Source of the DNA: Piromyces finnis
Taxonomy: Eukaryota; Neocallimastigomycota; Neocallimastigomycetes; Neocallimastigales; Neocallimastigaceae
DNA length: 64,000 nt
Direction: 5' to 3'
Assembly (NCBI GenBank): GCA_002104945.1
Contig: MCFH01000002.1
Coordinates: forward strand, 1,703,001-1,767,000
Shown one piece after another: positions 44,935 through 59,688 of this stretch; positions within the stretch are counted from its first letter, which is position 1; each line of letters opens with the position of its first letter. The position numbers and the translations under genes were made by a program. A model generated the notes under the pieces. It made no database searches and was not told the origin of the DNA. It saw nothing but the letters and a program-made list of their open reading frames with translations.

Positions 44935-47048
44935 CTTGAATAATTTAATAAAATATTATATACACTATTTTTAAATATGTCAAATAGATTTAATATATAT
45001 GTTTAAATACTACTATTACTACTAAAAATAATAATAATACTACTAAAAATTACTACTACTACTACTAAATAAAATATTGATCGTTTTAAACGAATCCACT
45101 TGGTTTTTATATTACTTAGGCAAAAGTCATTGTATTTTATTTTGATGGCATATTAAAGAATTTATTTTATTAAATTTTATATAGTTTATTATTATTACTA
45201 TTATTGAAATTCTTTATTATTTTTAAATGAAGAAAAAATGTTTTTTGGTGATGAAATAAACTTTAACCTCAAATACAGTATAAAATAAATTAAAGTATTA
45301 CAGATAAACTTTTATAAAATTCAAATATTATTGAACTATTTAACCCTAAAAACAAATAAAGTATAAAATTATAGTAAAAAAAAAAAAATAATCAAGTCAT
45401 TATATTTATTATTTTCAGAATTTGAAAAAAGTATTTTTTTTTATCATTTTTAATCATTACTATCATTACTTGATTTCTTTTTTTAATAATGTATCCATTT
45501 CATTATTATATTCATGTTCATTCACCAGGTAGATTCAAGGATTAAATTAAAATGGAAACTACTAAATGAGTAAGCTTTTATCATTATTATTGATGAAATA
45601 GAAATTATCGATAGTGATAAAAATAATACTATGTCATAAATATAAAATATTAATATATATTTAATATTGTGACATAATAAAATAGTATGTCAATAAATAG
45701 CATCGTAATATATTAAACAAAATAGTATAGTTAATAAGCTTTAATTATTGTAAAAAGTGGTATTAAAAAAAAAAAAAGGTTTAATTCATTTTTTTTTCTT
45801 CAAATATGAATTATTATGGATTAGATTATTTATATTTGTTTTTTTTAAAGTTAAAAAAATATCATGATCATCCAAAAATACATTAATTGGAATTAATGGT
45901 TAACTTCACCACCACCATTCCTTATTTGAGACATATACTATTATTTAAAAATAGTTCTTAAATCTATATATTTTTTTTAAAGAAAAAATAAAGTTCCAAA
46001 AATTTGTTTCTTTTATTAGCAAACAACTGGTATAAAGATGAACTATTTTAATTATCATTAAAAAGTGAAATAAACGATTTTAATTATTATAATATTTTTA
46101 TTTAATAATAAAACACATTCCATTCATTCTGCTAAATAAGGTGTAAAAAAAAGTTTTTAGGTGAATAGGATAGTGGTAGTGGTGGTGTATACCAATAAGT
46201 GATAAGTATATAATTAAATACATTATTATATTACAAAATAAATAATGTACGTACGTATTTGAATGAATCATTGTAATTAAAAAAAAAATATACAATAAAA
46301 TAAATAAAAACTAATAAATAAAATAGATTAAAATTTATTAATTAAATTTGATGAAAAAAAAAAAAAAACTAATAAATATATTTTATCAAAAGTTTTTTAT
46401 ATTATTTTCATAAATAATATAAATCGTGTGAATTATTATTCATAGATACTACATACCATTTTTTAATTAAAACAAAGGCATAAGTAAAAAGGTAAAAAAA
46501 TACTTTTTTTCATATAATTTATTTTTATAACGCTTCATTTATTTGTGTATTAATAAAATTCACTTTAATCACCAAAATTTTTTTAATTTTTTTTTATTGA
46601 AATTTCTATAATAGTATAAATATAAATAAATAATAAATAAATAAATTTAATAATAAAAATTTTATTTTTTTTTGATAATAAAAAAAATTTTTTATTTTAT
46701 GAAATTAGACAAGATAAAAATATTTTTATTTTTAAAAAATACACGAAATAATAAAAAAAAAAAATTCATGAATTTTTACCAACAAATTAAATAATTTACA
46801 TCAAATAAATTGATTACTATTTAATTATATAATAATCAGCATTAAAGATAAACAGAAAAGAAAAAAACTCATTTATATTTTAAACATTGAATATATTCTT
46901 AATTATAATGTCAATTTTTTAATTCATTGATCAAATTAAAATAATATTTGTTTATATTTATTTATTTATTTATTAATAAATAAATAATATTTTTTTATTT
47001 ATAAAAATTTTTTTAAATTTATTTTTTTTATAAAACAAATTTATAAGA
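44935..47048. other. Divergent promoter region between Hsp20 and EPL1
   Basis: Non-coding, about 2.1 kb. ACT/ATT triplet runs occur at 45009-45067. A weak GAAATTCTT box lies at 45206-45214, but no array of spaced GAA/TTC units is evident. The frame at 46098-46295 appears random. Confidence 0.55.
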
Positions 47049-50000
47049 ATGTCATATAAATCAGGAACTAAATTTAGGTCTCGGAAGATAGATAATAAAA
47101 GACCACTTGCAGTTTATCGTTCTTCTGAACTTCAAGACCTCAATGAACTTACTAATTTAAGTAGAGCAGCACCTATGGTTGCTACTGGTGTTGAAAAGGA
47201 GGAAGAAGAGGTTTGTCTAATTATTATTAATAATAATAAAGAAGGAATTTTTATAATATATTATGAGTATACTAGAATATGTTAATGTTTAAAATTATTG
47301 ATTCAAATAATATACGCCATCCATATATTAACATTAATAATAGTTATAGGTTAGAATTGAGAAAAAATTTTACTGTAAAATAATTGGATTAAAATTATAA
47401 AATATGTAAATAATATTACATTACATAAAATTCTTATTTTGAACCAATAATAGCAAAAAATTAATTACAATTACATTTCATTTCTTATTTTCATATTATA
47501 TTGAAGAATGAAATATTTATTGTCATCATGAAATGTATTACATTATCAGTTTAATAATAAATATGAAGGATGTATTGTAACATTAAATTTGTTTAAAATC
47601 AAGCCACAAACAAATATACATAATGTAGGAGTGTGCAATAAATAATAACAGTAAATGTCAATAATAGAAAGAAAGAAAAACAGTACACTGAAAGAACTAT
47701 AGAAACCATTAACTAATAAAGAAATATATATTATAACAAAAAAAATAAATAGAAATTTATTAATTATTAAATAAAATGAAATTCTTTTGAGACAGTAATA
47801 GTTTATTAGCAAAATAAAATAAAAAAAAAAATAAAAATTATTATAAAGCATAAACATCATTCTCAATTTAAAAGTTTAACACGAATAATTATATAGGATA
47901 ATACCTATAAAAATTGTTAATATAATTAATTATTATATATATTAAATAATATAAAGTAATGCATTGAATAAACGTAATTTTTTAAAATACATTGAATAAA
48001 TTTATTTGCTTGTTAGTAATTTCACGAATTGGTTTATTACATAAAATTATTTATAATGTCATTTAAAAAGACGCTTTTTAACATATAATGAAAATACTTA
48101 TATATACAATATATGTTGTATTTATTTACTGATAAGTATACTATTTATTTTTTTTTTTCTAAATTTATACACCTTTTTATTATTATTATTTTTTTTTTTT
48201 TGTGGATAAAAGGAATATCACTTACAAAATGCATTACATTCAACCCAATCTGGTGTGGCCCATCACACCACTTTTATACCAACTCCTGATGCATCAAAAT
48301 TAATAAATAATTATAGTGACTTTTATAAAAATCCATTTCATCAGCCAAAATCATTGATACGACATTCAATACCTATGGAAGAAGCAATAGGGTGCTTATA
48401 TAATATGGATGAGCAGGATGATATCTTTTTTGCAGAATATATGAAAGAATTAAAAGAAGGAAAAATAAAAGAGGAATCAAAAATTACAGAAGATCAATTT
48501 GAGGAAGTAATGCATGCACTAGAAACTTTAACAAATCAAAAGGTAAATTAATAATTTTTATTCATAATAATTAATATATAGAATAACTTGTGTCAATGGA
48601 TAATATGAAATAGTATAAAAATTTGTGTCAATGAACAATTTGAGATATAAAAAAAATTGTGTCAATGGATAATTTGAAATAGTATAAAAATTAAACCTGG
48701 CGTTTTTAAAATTAAGATATTTTCAATTTAATTGAAGGTGAATTTGATAAAATAAAAATTAGTAACATTTTTTTTTTTTTATTTTTGAGAAAAGTTGTTA
48801 TACTTTATTTTAAGACAAACTTTATTAAAGAATAAAAGTAAAAAGAGAAAATTAAACAATAATAAATTACCATTGAGGGTTTATATAGTGTTTTTTTAAA
48901 TTATAAATTAAATTTTATATATTAATTATTTATAATATTATAACAATAACAGTTTGGTGATGATTTATCAACATTAGAAGAATTACAAGAATATATGAAT
49001 ACCCAACTTCATCCACCACCATCTGCATGCTATCATTATATATATGAATATTGGAAAAAGAGAAGATTGCAAAGAAATAAAAAACCTATTCAACCATATT
49101 TAAAAACAGAAGAATTGAAAATAGATTCAGATCCATATGTTTGTTTCAGACGTCGTGAAATAAAGACTTTAAGAAAAACAAGAAGATGCGATGCTTTATC
49201 ACTTGAAAAATTAAAACGTTTACAAAATGAAATGGAACAGGCGCATCAACTTATGGAGATGGTTTGTAAAAGAGAAAAATTACGTCGTGATAGTCTTCTT
49301 CTTGAACATAAGATTTTTGAACAAAAGATATTGATACGGCAAATGAAAAAGAAATTAGGTGTTGTGTCCTCTGAAAAGATCCAAAATGAAAATGATAATT
49401 CTATTCTTCCATTATCTGAAAATAAGAATGGTTATAAAACCAACAACGTTAACGGTAATTCTGGTATATCAATAAATGTACCTGGTACTCAAGCTAATAT
49501 TAATAATTTAAATAACGTTGGTCATACAGGCCATACTCGTGTAAGAAAGAAGATGCGTAAATCACATCACTTTACTGGTGATGAGTCAAATGCTAAACGT
49601 TTAACAATACCAAAAATTAAAATACGACAATCTAGTGTGTTACATACAGATGAAATGGTTCGCTCTGCTTCTGAAAAGGCTGCTCAAGCTGAAATTAATT
49701 CCAGAAATGCTAAAAGAACAGAAGAAGAGAAGGCTGGATGGATTGATCTTATGGATTTACCAGATCCAACAGAAGACTTACCATTTACCCATCAAGGAAA
49801 TTCATATTATCAATCAGATTTACCATTATCTATTGATTATAAAACATTCTCTCTTCGTAGTTCTAAGCATTTGCCCTTTGCAAGAAGACGTATTGGTAGA
49901 GGTGGTAGAATTATTTTCGATAGACGCGTTTCTCTTCAAAAAATTAGAGAAATTAAAAAGTTACATAAACATTCTATTGGATTATTAGGTCATCCAGGAT

Positions 50001-53000
50001 CTTATGAAGGTCGTTTCCAAAGTCATAGTGGTAAGGGTAAAACAAAACCAAAATTACCATGGTTAAAGAATGCATATCCACAACGTCGTGAATCTGTTGA
50101 TTATCAATGGTTTGATGAATGTAGTGATTTAGATGACTTTGAAAGTGAAGAAGAAATACGTGAAGATACCAATACCCTGGCTTATAATGCTGGTATATAT
50201 AATGAAGCAGATCAAATGGTTCTTCAAATTAAACCTGCATTCCCTGAACAGTTTAACCCGCAATACAGTATGAATCATAATAGAATATTTAATAATATAA
50301 ATATTTTCCATTCTATTTCTAATCAATTTTTATCAAATAAAAATAATGACATTTTATTAGGATCCTTATCTGTTGTTACTCCTGGTTCATCCATAACATC
50401 CATATCTAATAATAAAACTAATATTAATCCTTCCACGTCACTGTTTAATTCCCAAGTTAATTCATCATTATCCCAGAATCAACCATCATCAACGTCACAG
50501 ACTCCTCACATGATTGCAACTCCAACTCATCCACAAGCATCTTTGACTCCAAAAAATCCAAAAATAGGTAATCCTAATATAACACCAGGTTCAGTTACAA
50601 CAATTTCAACACCTACATTAGCGACAAAGACAACTTCAACGCTTTTGGTTAATGGTCATATATCGCCAGTATCCAAAATTAGTGGCATTGAAACGCCAAA
50701 CAATCTTCCGTCTAATATGCCTTCAACCGTATTCGACCCAACAACATCTATTCTTCAGTCATCTATTTCTAATAAAACTCATATAACCACACCAGTAATG
50801 ACTACTGGAAGTCCAGCAATGAAAGTTAATGGTGTTGTTGGTAATACTCTAAAACAACAAACATCTGTTAGCAATACTAAATTTAATCCAACCGCCGTAA
50901 ATACTCAATCTTCTCCAAATAGTATATCCATAAAGACAATACCTACTGGCTTAGCAGCCAATACCCTTTATGCAACTAATGCTGCTATAGCTTCTACTAT
51001 AACTTCAACGAATAAGCCATCTACTCCATCGGCTGCTTCATCAACTAGTAATAAGACTATGGGTAATTTAATGAGTAGTACTAATACAAAAACAATAGTT
51101 AGTCCGAAGGTAATAGCAACAATGAATCCAATAACAGCTGCTACATTAAAAAATGGTAATATTAAATCCATGAATGTTAATACGATAAATACCATAAATG
51201 GTGTAAATCCATTGAATGCTATGAACGCTATAAATCCAATCAATACTATGAATAAGATGAAACTTGCTCAAGGTTATGCTACCTCACCTGTAAGTGAAGC
51301 TAGTATTAATTTAGAAGGTCTAAAGAATCAAGCTTATTTAACTCAAGCTACAAAAAACCAAAGATTATCAAGTCCATATAATGCTGCTAAGAATTCTGCT
51401 TTAAATCCATATGGTTTAGCAGGTGCTAATGCCAATGTTTTGGCAAATGCTAAGATGAATTCCTATTATAATAATACACTAAAGGGAAATACAACTGCTA
51501 CTACACAAGCTAACACGTTAACAATAAATGGAAAGACAGGTATAAATGTTCAAGGTAATACAACTACTGTAACAGCTGGCTCATTTAATTTAGCAGCAAA
51601 TCAAATTAAAGCGGTTAACGATTCTCAAAAAGTTCAAACAACACAAGCTCAAACTGTTAAAACAACCACTGTTAAAACATCTACAACTTCAAGTACTGTT
51701 CCTACTACCACTACTAGTACTCCAACTAATGCTACTTCTACAGCAATAACTTCCAAGGCGACTGTTTCATCTACTGTGTCACAGACTCCAACATTACCTG
51801 CATCACTACAACCTACTGCTGCTGCTGCTTCTACTACTACTACCCCATTAATGAAGCCTAAGACTGCAAGTCCACTAACTACTGTTAATACAACTAACGC
51901 AACGGAGTTGGCCTTGACATCATCACCTAGAACGACGCCTGGTTCTGTTAAGAGTACAGCTCGAAAAACTATTAGAAAAGATACCCCAACGATAAATGCT
52001 GCAACCCTAAAGTCAGCACAATCTACCCCAAAATCTAAAGCAACAGTCGAAGATCCTAAATCTCTTAACATTCGTCAAATAATGCAGGCTCAAGCAGCTC
52101 AAGCGCAAACACAAGAATATGCACAAACAAAATTGAAGCAACGTTTACAACAAACTATTGGTACAGAAACTACTGCAGCTTCTCATCTTCATAGTGTCAG
52201 TTCTACTAGCACTACACAAGGTACAACAACAACAACAACAGGAATAGTTAATCCAGCAGCTGTAGGTGTTATTAATAACCAAACAGCTGCAACCACAGCT
52301 ATTAATGTCAATTCAGCTAATGCTATTAATATATCTAACTTATCTACTGGTGCTGTTGATATTAATGCAGCAGCAGCAGCACAATCCTCACCAATGATAT
52401 CAACAGCTAATTCACACATTTCACAGAATATTAAGAATGTTTTATTGAATTCACAACAAGCTAATCTTATTCATGAAGGTAATATAAATAGTTTTGCTGG
52501 TTCAGGTCTCTCACCTCAAAAAAATATATCTAATCTTGCTCTTGTGAATAATATAGCTGCCCAACGTCAACAACAACAAAATAAATTATTAATGACAGCA
52601 GCAGCAGCTAATCAAAGTGTTGTTGGTTTGAGTCAAGCCAATCTTTTACAAAATCAAAGTATTCAACAACAACAATTACGCATGCTTCGTCTTCAGCAAA
52701 TTAGAGGTGTAGTACCAAATGCAACAGCAATGGGTACAAATATTACATTACAGCAACAGCAAGCTTTACTCTATCGTCAACAACAGCAACAGCAACAACA
52801 ACAGCTTTTAAGTGTTCTTCAACGACAAAATAATATGGTTGGTATGCCTGCCATGCCAATGATGGTAGGTCCAAATGGATTAACAAAGGGTGTTGCAGCA
52901 AATGGATCACCACCTCGTCAATATGTCCAACCTGGCTTCCTTCCACAATATCAACAAACACAGCAGCAAAGAAATCTTATGATGATGCAACAACAAATTA

Positions 53001-53215
53001 AAATGATGAATAATAAACAATTAGCAGAACAAGTCAATGGTGGTTTAGGAAATAACGCTGCCCTTATGATGGGTTTTAATGGATTAAGTGCTGTTCCCAA
53101 TGCAAATCAAATTTTAATCAATCAGCAACGTGCAGGATTACCCGTCAACGGATTACTTAGTACAAAAGAAGATTTAGCTAAAGCGGCAGCTCTAAGTGAG
53201 ACCAAAAAGCTATAA
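47049..53215 (+). CDS. EPL1: Enhancer of Polycomb homologue (NuA4 subunit Epl1)
   Basis: Exons 47049-47210, 48213-48542 and 48953-53215 (introns of 1002 and 410 bases, both phase 0) give 1584 residues. Epl1 anchors the Esa1 acetyltransferase module (piccolo NuA4) to nucleosomes. The EPcA domain begins at once (KFRSRKIDNKRPLAVYR) and continues across exon 2 (IPTPDASKLINNYSDFY, SLIRHSIPMEE, YNMDEQDD.FF) into exon 3 (PYVCFRRREIKTLRKTRR). A basic coiled coil follows at 244-300. The RRIGRGGRIIFDRR motif at about 476-490 also occurs in other Epl1 proteins. The rest (about 560-1584) is Thr/Ser/Asn/Ala-rich, with Gln runs at about 1390-1515. The protein is nearly twice as long as yeast Epl1 (832 residues) because of this tail. 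Nuclear location is expected. Confidence 0.95.
48588..48690. repeat. Three tandem copies of a 34-35 bp unit in EPL1 intron 2
   Basis: Units start at 48588, 48623 and 48657 and share TTGTGTCAATG, then AATTTGAAATAGTATAAAAA with small changes. The copies lie wholly in the intron 48543-48952. Confidence 0.85.
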
Positions 53216-54209
53216 TCCAAAAAAGATGAGATAAAAAAATTTTTTTTTTTTATTAAGGAATGAATTTCTTTAGTAGGCAATAAAAAGATAATCATCATAA
53301 ATTAATAAAAGATGATTTTATTCCTATTTTTTATGTTTAATTAAAAAAAAAAAAAAGATACACTATAAAATGCTTTAATAAATTGTCCAGCCGTTCTTTT
53401 AAATACATTATTACCACTCTTTTCAACAGCAGAATATAAATTTACGATGTTAATACGATAATAACAAAACAATACCATCATCGAAAAAGAAGAAGAAAAA
53501 AAAGAGGCACTAAATACTATTTATATATAATAAACTTTTGAAATAATTTTTCAAATGCAGAGAATAACAAAAAGTCGAATTAAACGGAAAACGAATACAA
53601 TAAATCATTTCTTTTTTTTAAAAGTTATAGTATTTTTACAGTATAATATCATTTCAGTAAAAGTTTTCAACCCAATTTTTTCAGTCAACCAAATTTTGAT
53701 TCTATTATAAAAATTAAAACAAAGATAACCTACCAATATAATAACAGCCATCTATATAAAATAATGAAAAAAAAATATAATATTTAGAATTTTTTATTAT
53801 TTCTTAATATATAAATTTGTTTTTATTTTTATTTTTAAATATTATATTTATTTTATTGACTATAATTTTCATTTTTTTTTTTAAAAAAATGAAAAGATAA
53901 ACTAGTTTTTAATTTAAAACTTTTTTCTTTCATAATAAGAGTATTTTTCAATATCTTTTAAAGCTTTATCTTTTATTATTATTATTAGTATTATTATTAT
54001 TTTTTATTTTATAATTCTATATTTTTTTTAATTACTTTATTTAGATTAGGAATAAGTTTTTATTTTTATTTGTTATTTATAAAAAAATTAGTCTAAATGA
54101 AATAATTAGCAACAATAATCAGCAACAACAACAACAAAGCAAAATACCCATAATTTCTTTTTTTTTTTTTTCCAATTTAATTATTATTAATATTTAATAC
54201 TTTTTTAGT

Positions 54210-54245
<36 letters not shown>

Positions 54246-54269
54246 CCAATTAATTAATAACTATTTAAA

Positions 54270-54318
<49 letters not shown>

Positions 54319-55123
54319 AAAAAGAAAGAAAAGAGCAAAAACAATTAAAACGATTGAACAAATAAATATTGTAAATATAAAATATAAAAAAAAAAAAAAA
54401 AAACCTTTTTTTTTTTTATTTCATATATCCAATACACATACATACACACATTTATAAGCAATTTACAATTATTGATATATAAAAAAAAAAAAAAAAAGAA
54501 AGAAAAATTAATAGGTGATGACAACAATTAATATACTAACAAATTATAAAGAAGAAGCTCTATATTAAAAAAAAATGAAGATTTTAAGAAAAAGAGAAGT
54601 AATACATTTTTAAAGAGTAATAATTGAAAAAATAAAAAATAGATATTATAATAATTTAGATGAAAAAGACTTTAAAAAAAAAAAAGAATAATTTTGTCTA
54701 TAAAAAAAAAAAAGAAAAGAAAAAGAGAAAAAAAAAAGAAGTAATATTAATTAAAAGGTTCTCCTATATATATTTAAAATATATAGTTGATAGAATATTT
54801 TATATTTATATTACTAGTTTATTTTTTTTTTTTATCCTTTTTTTTTTTATCTTTTTTTTTTTTTTTTTTTTTTTGTATATCAATTATTCTTTTCTTTTTA
54901 AATTCTTATTTAAATTTTTTTTAATATTATATTTTTATTTATTCTTTATTACAGTAGCTTTAAAAATTTTTTTATTTACTTTTTTATTTCTAATAAATCG
55001 GATAGAGTTCGTTTTTTTTTAATATTTCTTTTTTATAATTACCTTTCAATGAGTTTAAAAAAAAGAGTGGATTTTTTTAAACATATCATGATTTTTAATT
55101 GAACAGAGATCTGATATTAATTT

Positions 55124-55156
<33 letters not shown>

Positions 55157-55514
55157 CATCTTTTTTCATTTTTCTATGTTGTAATTTATTGAAGGATTAA
55201 TATTAAATAATCATACATTTTTTTTTTTTTTTATTTACTTTGATAAAAAGACCTAATATAAAGTATTAATAATAATTTTATTAATATATATAATATATAT
55301 ATATATATTTTATTTTGAAAATAGAAACACAATACAGTAGTAATATTTTAACATTATTTTTTGATTTATATATTAGTATTTTATTAATTATTAAAATTTT
55401 AAAAGTTTAAAAATTACAAAATTTCATTGTTTTTTTTTTTTTATACAAAATTTATATTTTTTAGAATATTATGATTGATTATTTTTTTTTTTTTTTCAAA
55501 TAATTTTCTATTTT
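53216..55514. other. Shared 3' spacer of convergent EPL1 and vinculin-like genes
   Basis: No credible gene. Very long homopolymers dominate: 32 T at 54214-54245, 44 A at 54273-54316, and T runs near 54855, 55125-55156. The frame at 54660-55022 is Lys and Phe runs. Confidence 0.7.
54214..54316. repeat. Inverted homopolymer pair (T32 ... A44)
   Basis: A run of 32 T (54214-54245), 27 other bases, then a run of 44 A (54273-54316). The two runs could pair as a stem of about 30 A:T pairs. Confidence 0.85.
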
Positions 55515-56091
55515 TTATTGTTGTAATGCAACACCGACAGATGTTGATTTTGCTGTATCGGTGGATTGTTTCTTTAAAGCAGCTGTAGCAGCTCTACTCT
55601 TCTTAAGATTCTTTTTGAACTTTATAATAGATAATGCTGCAAGACCAGTCGTTTTAAAGTTACATCTAACACTAGCTGCTTCGGAATCACGAAGTAAACG
55701 TTTCATTGTTTCTGTTAAATTTGTGGCACAAGAGAAAAGTTGATTATCCGTATCAAGATCTCTTGGGTTACTAGCTTTAACAGCGGTAACAACTCTTAAT
55801 TGTTGACTAAGAGTATTCAAACGTTCAACAGTATTTAAAAGTTGCATCTTTAAACGTTTATCTGTACATAATTCTGCTAATTCTTTACAATCCTTTAATA
55901 AAGAATTGGTCACCTGAGTAATCTCAAGAGCTTTTTGAATCATTTCCTTTTTAGCAATTGGATTAGTTGTTAATTTAGAATGAATTAAAGATAATTCTTC
56001 CATTTTTTGTGCAACAATATTCACCTTGGTAATAATATCATTTTTACTACCGTACCATTGAGCAGCTTCTAATTTAAGTTCACGACCAGCA

Positions 56092-56126
<35 letters not shown>

Positions 56127-57154
56127 GATATTTAATAGAAATAAAAAAAAAAAAAAAAAAGTTTATTCATTTATTCATTCATATATATATATAAGAATTT
56201 TATTTGTTATTTATTATTTAGTTATAAAATGTTTACCTTAATTGGGAATTGACTTGCTTCTTCTTGTGGTAATGGTTCAATTTCTGGTTGGTCATCTTCT
56301 TCTGGTTCAGGTTCAGGTTCAGGTTCAATAATAGTAGCTTGAACTGGTGCAGGAGTATGAGCCATAGTAACATTACATTGAACTGTTTGGGATTGTGGAA
56401 TAACATTTTGACTGATAATAATTGGTTTTTCTTCAATGACAGGTGGAGTAGGAGGTTCAAGAATAGAATTATTTTGTGGAAGTTTTAATTTCATAATTCC
56501 ATTCAAAGATCCCAAAATATCTCCTAATTTTCTAACGGCGCCTAATAAATCTGTTTTATTACTAGCATGATAAGGTTGGGATAAAATCGGTAAAACTTTT
56601 TTTTATAGTATTTTATTATTATTTTTTCAATAGGATCAATAATATTTTTATCATAATATTTTTTTTTTTTTTTTTTGTTTCATAATTTTTTTTTTTTTTT
56701 AAATATGTTTTTTTTTTTTTTTTATGGAAATAGGATGATTAAAATGATTAGAGTATAATAATAAATATTATATATAGAAATATTTATTTTGATTTTAATA
56801 TTATGAATATAAGAGATGTTTTTTTTTTTTTTTAATTTTTTTTTTAATTAAAAAATTGAACCATTTTATTATTATTATTTTTTTATTATTATTATTCGCT
56901 TTATTATTATCCAAAAACTCTTATATAATTATATATTTTATAACTATCATTTTATAGCAATAATATATAGAAAATAATAAGAATATTGTAAAAATATATA
57001 TATATATTATTTATAATATATAATAAAATGATTATTATTATTATTATTATTTTTTTTAAGATCTATCTTTTTTTATTGAAATTATAGTTTTAAATCTAGA
57101 CTGATTAATAGTATCATTTATTCATAATACTTTTTTTTCTTCATTTTCTCTTTT

Positions 57155-57192
<38 letters not shown>

Positions 57193-57662
57193 TATTTTAT
57201 TTCTATGTACTATTCCAATAATTAAATTTTTATTATTTTCCGATGTTTTTATTATATATATCTTTTTTATTATATATATCTTTTTTTTTTTTTTAACCTG
57301 TTCCTCCTCTTTTAATCTATAGGTCTATTTTATTTTTAATATAATAATTTATTCCTTCCTATTATTGTGCCAAAAAAATATATCTTTTTTTTTTTTTTTT
57401 TAATTTATTTTAAAAAAATATAACTTACTTTTTTCTACTTCATTAATTTCTTTAAGTAATTCCATACGATAAGCTTCATCTTCAGTATTATTCATTTCAT
57501 ATTTAGCAACTTCAATAAATTGTTTAGCAGCAGCAAGTGCTTCCTTATTAAGTTTTTCAACTTCTTCATCTGATAAGTTATCTCCTTCAGTTTCAAGTTT
57601 TTTCATACATCTAGCAAAAGTTCCCACTATAATATATATATTATTTAATATATTATTATTTT

Positions 57663-57699
<37 letters not shown>

Positions 57700-57784
57700 T
57701 TAATAAAGTGATGTAAGGAAAAAAAAAAAGTCAACTCTATTCTATGTCTATAATATTAATATTTAATTATTATTCTTATAATTA

Positions 57785-57815
<31 letters not shown>

Positions 57816-59655
57816 TAAAAAAAAAAGACTATATCATCATCCATGAATTAAAGAAAAAAAAAAAAGATAATAATTACTTGTATTATTTAATAATTCTTGA
57901 GTAGTGAATAAACCAGGTTCAACAATTAAAGATTTTTTTAAACCTTGAACTTGATCAGTCCAAACACTAGCAACATTATCTAAATTCTTTTTAAGATTTG
58001 GTTCATCTGGATTTTCAGAAGTTGCTTGTAAAGCATTAAGTAAAATATGTTTCATTCTATCTACATTTTCTTTCTTCTTTTCAATATTTTCATTAATCAT
58101 AGCATCATGTTCAGATGAAACCTTATTATTCATAGTTTTATAATCATCATTTAATTTATCAATACTATGACTTAATCTATCAATATCTTCCTTTTGTAAT
58201 TGACCTTGACCAGAAGTAGCCTTCATATAAGCATTACCAAAACTAGTAGTTTCATCCTCCTTATTACTAATATCATCACAAGTTTTAGCCATACTACTCA
58301 TTAATTGACGGTTTAATTCACCATTAATATACTTGGCACAAGCAGTATTATATTTAATTTGATTCTTAAGGTCAGCATTAGCACGTTGGTCATCAAATTT
58401 TTGAAGAATACATTTTGAACCCATCACATCAACACTATTTGTTGAAGTTCTAACACTTTCAATTAAATCTTGTAATTTATTTTTTTCATTTTCGTCTTCA
58501 ATCTTATCAACAATATCTAGTAATAAATGTAAAAAAAAAAAAAAAAACGAAATGAAATGAATATACATATGCATATATATACATATATATATAATTATTT
58601 AATAAATTATTTATCTATATTTTTAATGAGGACTACTAAATTTTATATTATTATTAAATAGTCAAAAAAAAAAAATTTTTTTTTATATTAATAATAATTA
58701 CCTGAAGCTTCCTTGATAAAATCTTTTGATTTTTTATCATAATCAGCTTGAGCAGTATTAAAACCTTGAATATCTTTCTTTTCGATACATTTAATCATAT
58801 CTCTTTCATCATTTTCCATAGCATTAATTATACTAGAAATTTCACCCATCTTTTTTTTTTTTTTTTTTTTTTTTTTATGAATTTATATATTTTTTTTTTT
58901 TTGGATTATAATTTTAGAAAAAATAAGATAGATAATTTTTAGAATATATTATTTTTTTTAACAATACTCTTTTTTTTTTCTCTCATTATATATATATATA
59001 TATATTTACCTTTACAACAGAAGTATCATCAACTTCGTTAATTTGAACAATTCTTTTAATTTCATTGGTAGCATGAATTAAAGTATCACAAACATCATGG
59101 AAACCATTAATGGTAGCTTCCTTTTGTGGATTTTGAATGTAAGCTTTACAGGAACTTATTAAAAGTGTACTTGTTTTTGTTAATAAATCAATAGCATCTT
59201 GAAGTTCTTTTTTTAAATTTTCAGATAAAAATTCAGCAATACGTTGAGTGGAAAGGGAAGCTAATTTAACAGAATATCTACTAGCAATTTTGATAGCATC
59301 AATAATTTTTGCAGTATCTGTGTTATCTCTACATTTTTCATAGTATGTAATTAAATCTTCGCATAATAAAACAATCTTTCTGACATTATAATCATCATAA
59401 GAATTTAAGAGTGCAGTAACACCATCTAAAATACCTTTAGTAGCATCAACTAATAATCTACGACCTTCTTTTGAACATGGATCTTCTTTTAAATGTTTAG
59501 CTGAGGATAGCATATCTTCAGCAGCTTTTTGAACTGTTTTTTTTTTTTTTAATTTATATTTTTCGATATACATATCATATTTATATATTATTATATTTTG
59601 ATCATTTTTTTTTCGAATAAATATCATTAAATATTTAGATAAAAGACCATCAAAT

Positions 59656-59688
<33 letters not shown>

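Noticed and set aside
44935-45300. Searched for heat-shock elements upstream of the Hsp20 gene
   Set aside because: Only isolated GAA and TTC units with wrong spacing were found; not enough to call a site.
51649-52071. Minus-strand frame of 140 codons within EPL1
   Set aside because: Val/Ala-rich mirror of the Thr/Ser/Ala-rich tail of EPL1, without start context or motifs.
54660-55022. Plus-strand frame of 120 codons
   Set aside because: Made of Lys and Phe runs from homopolymers; no plausible protein.
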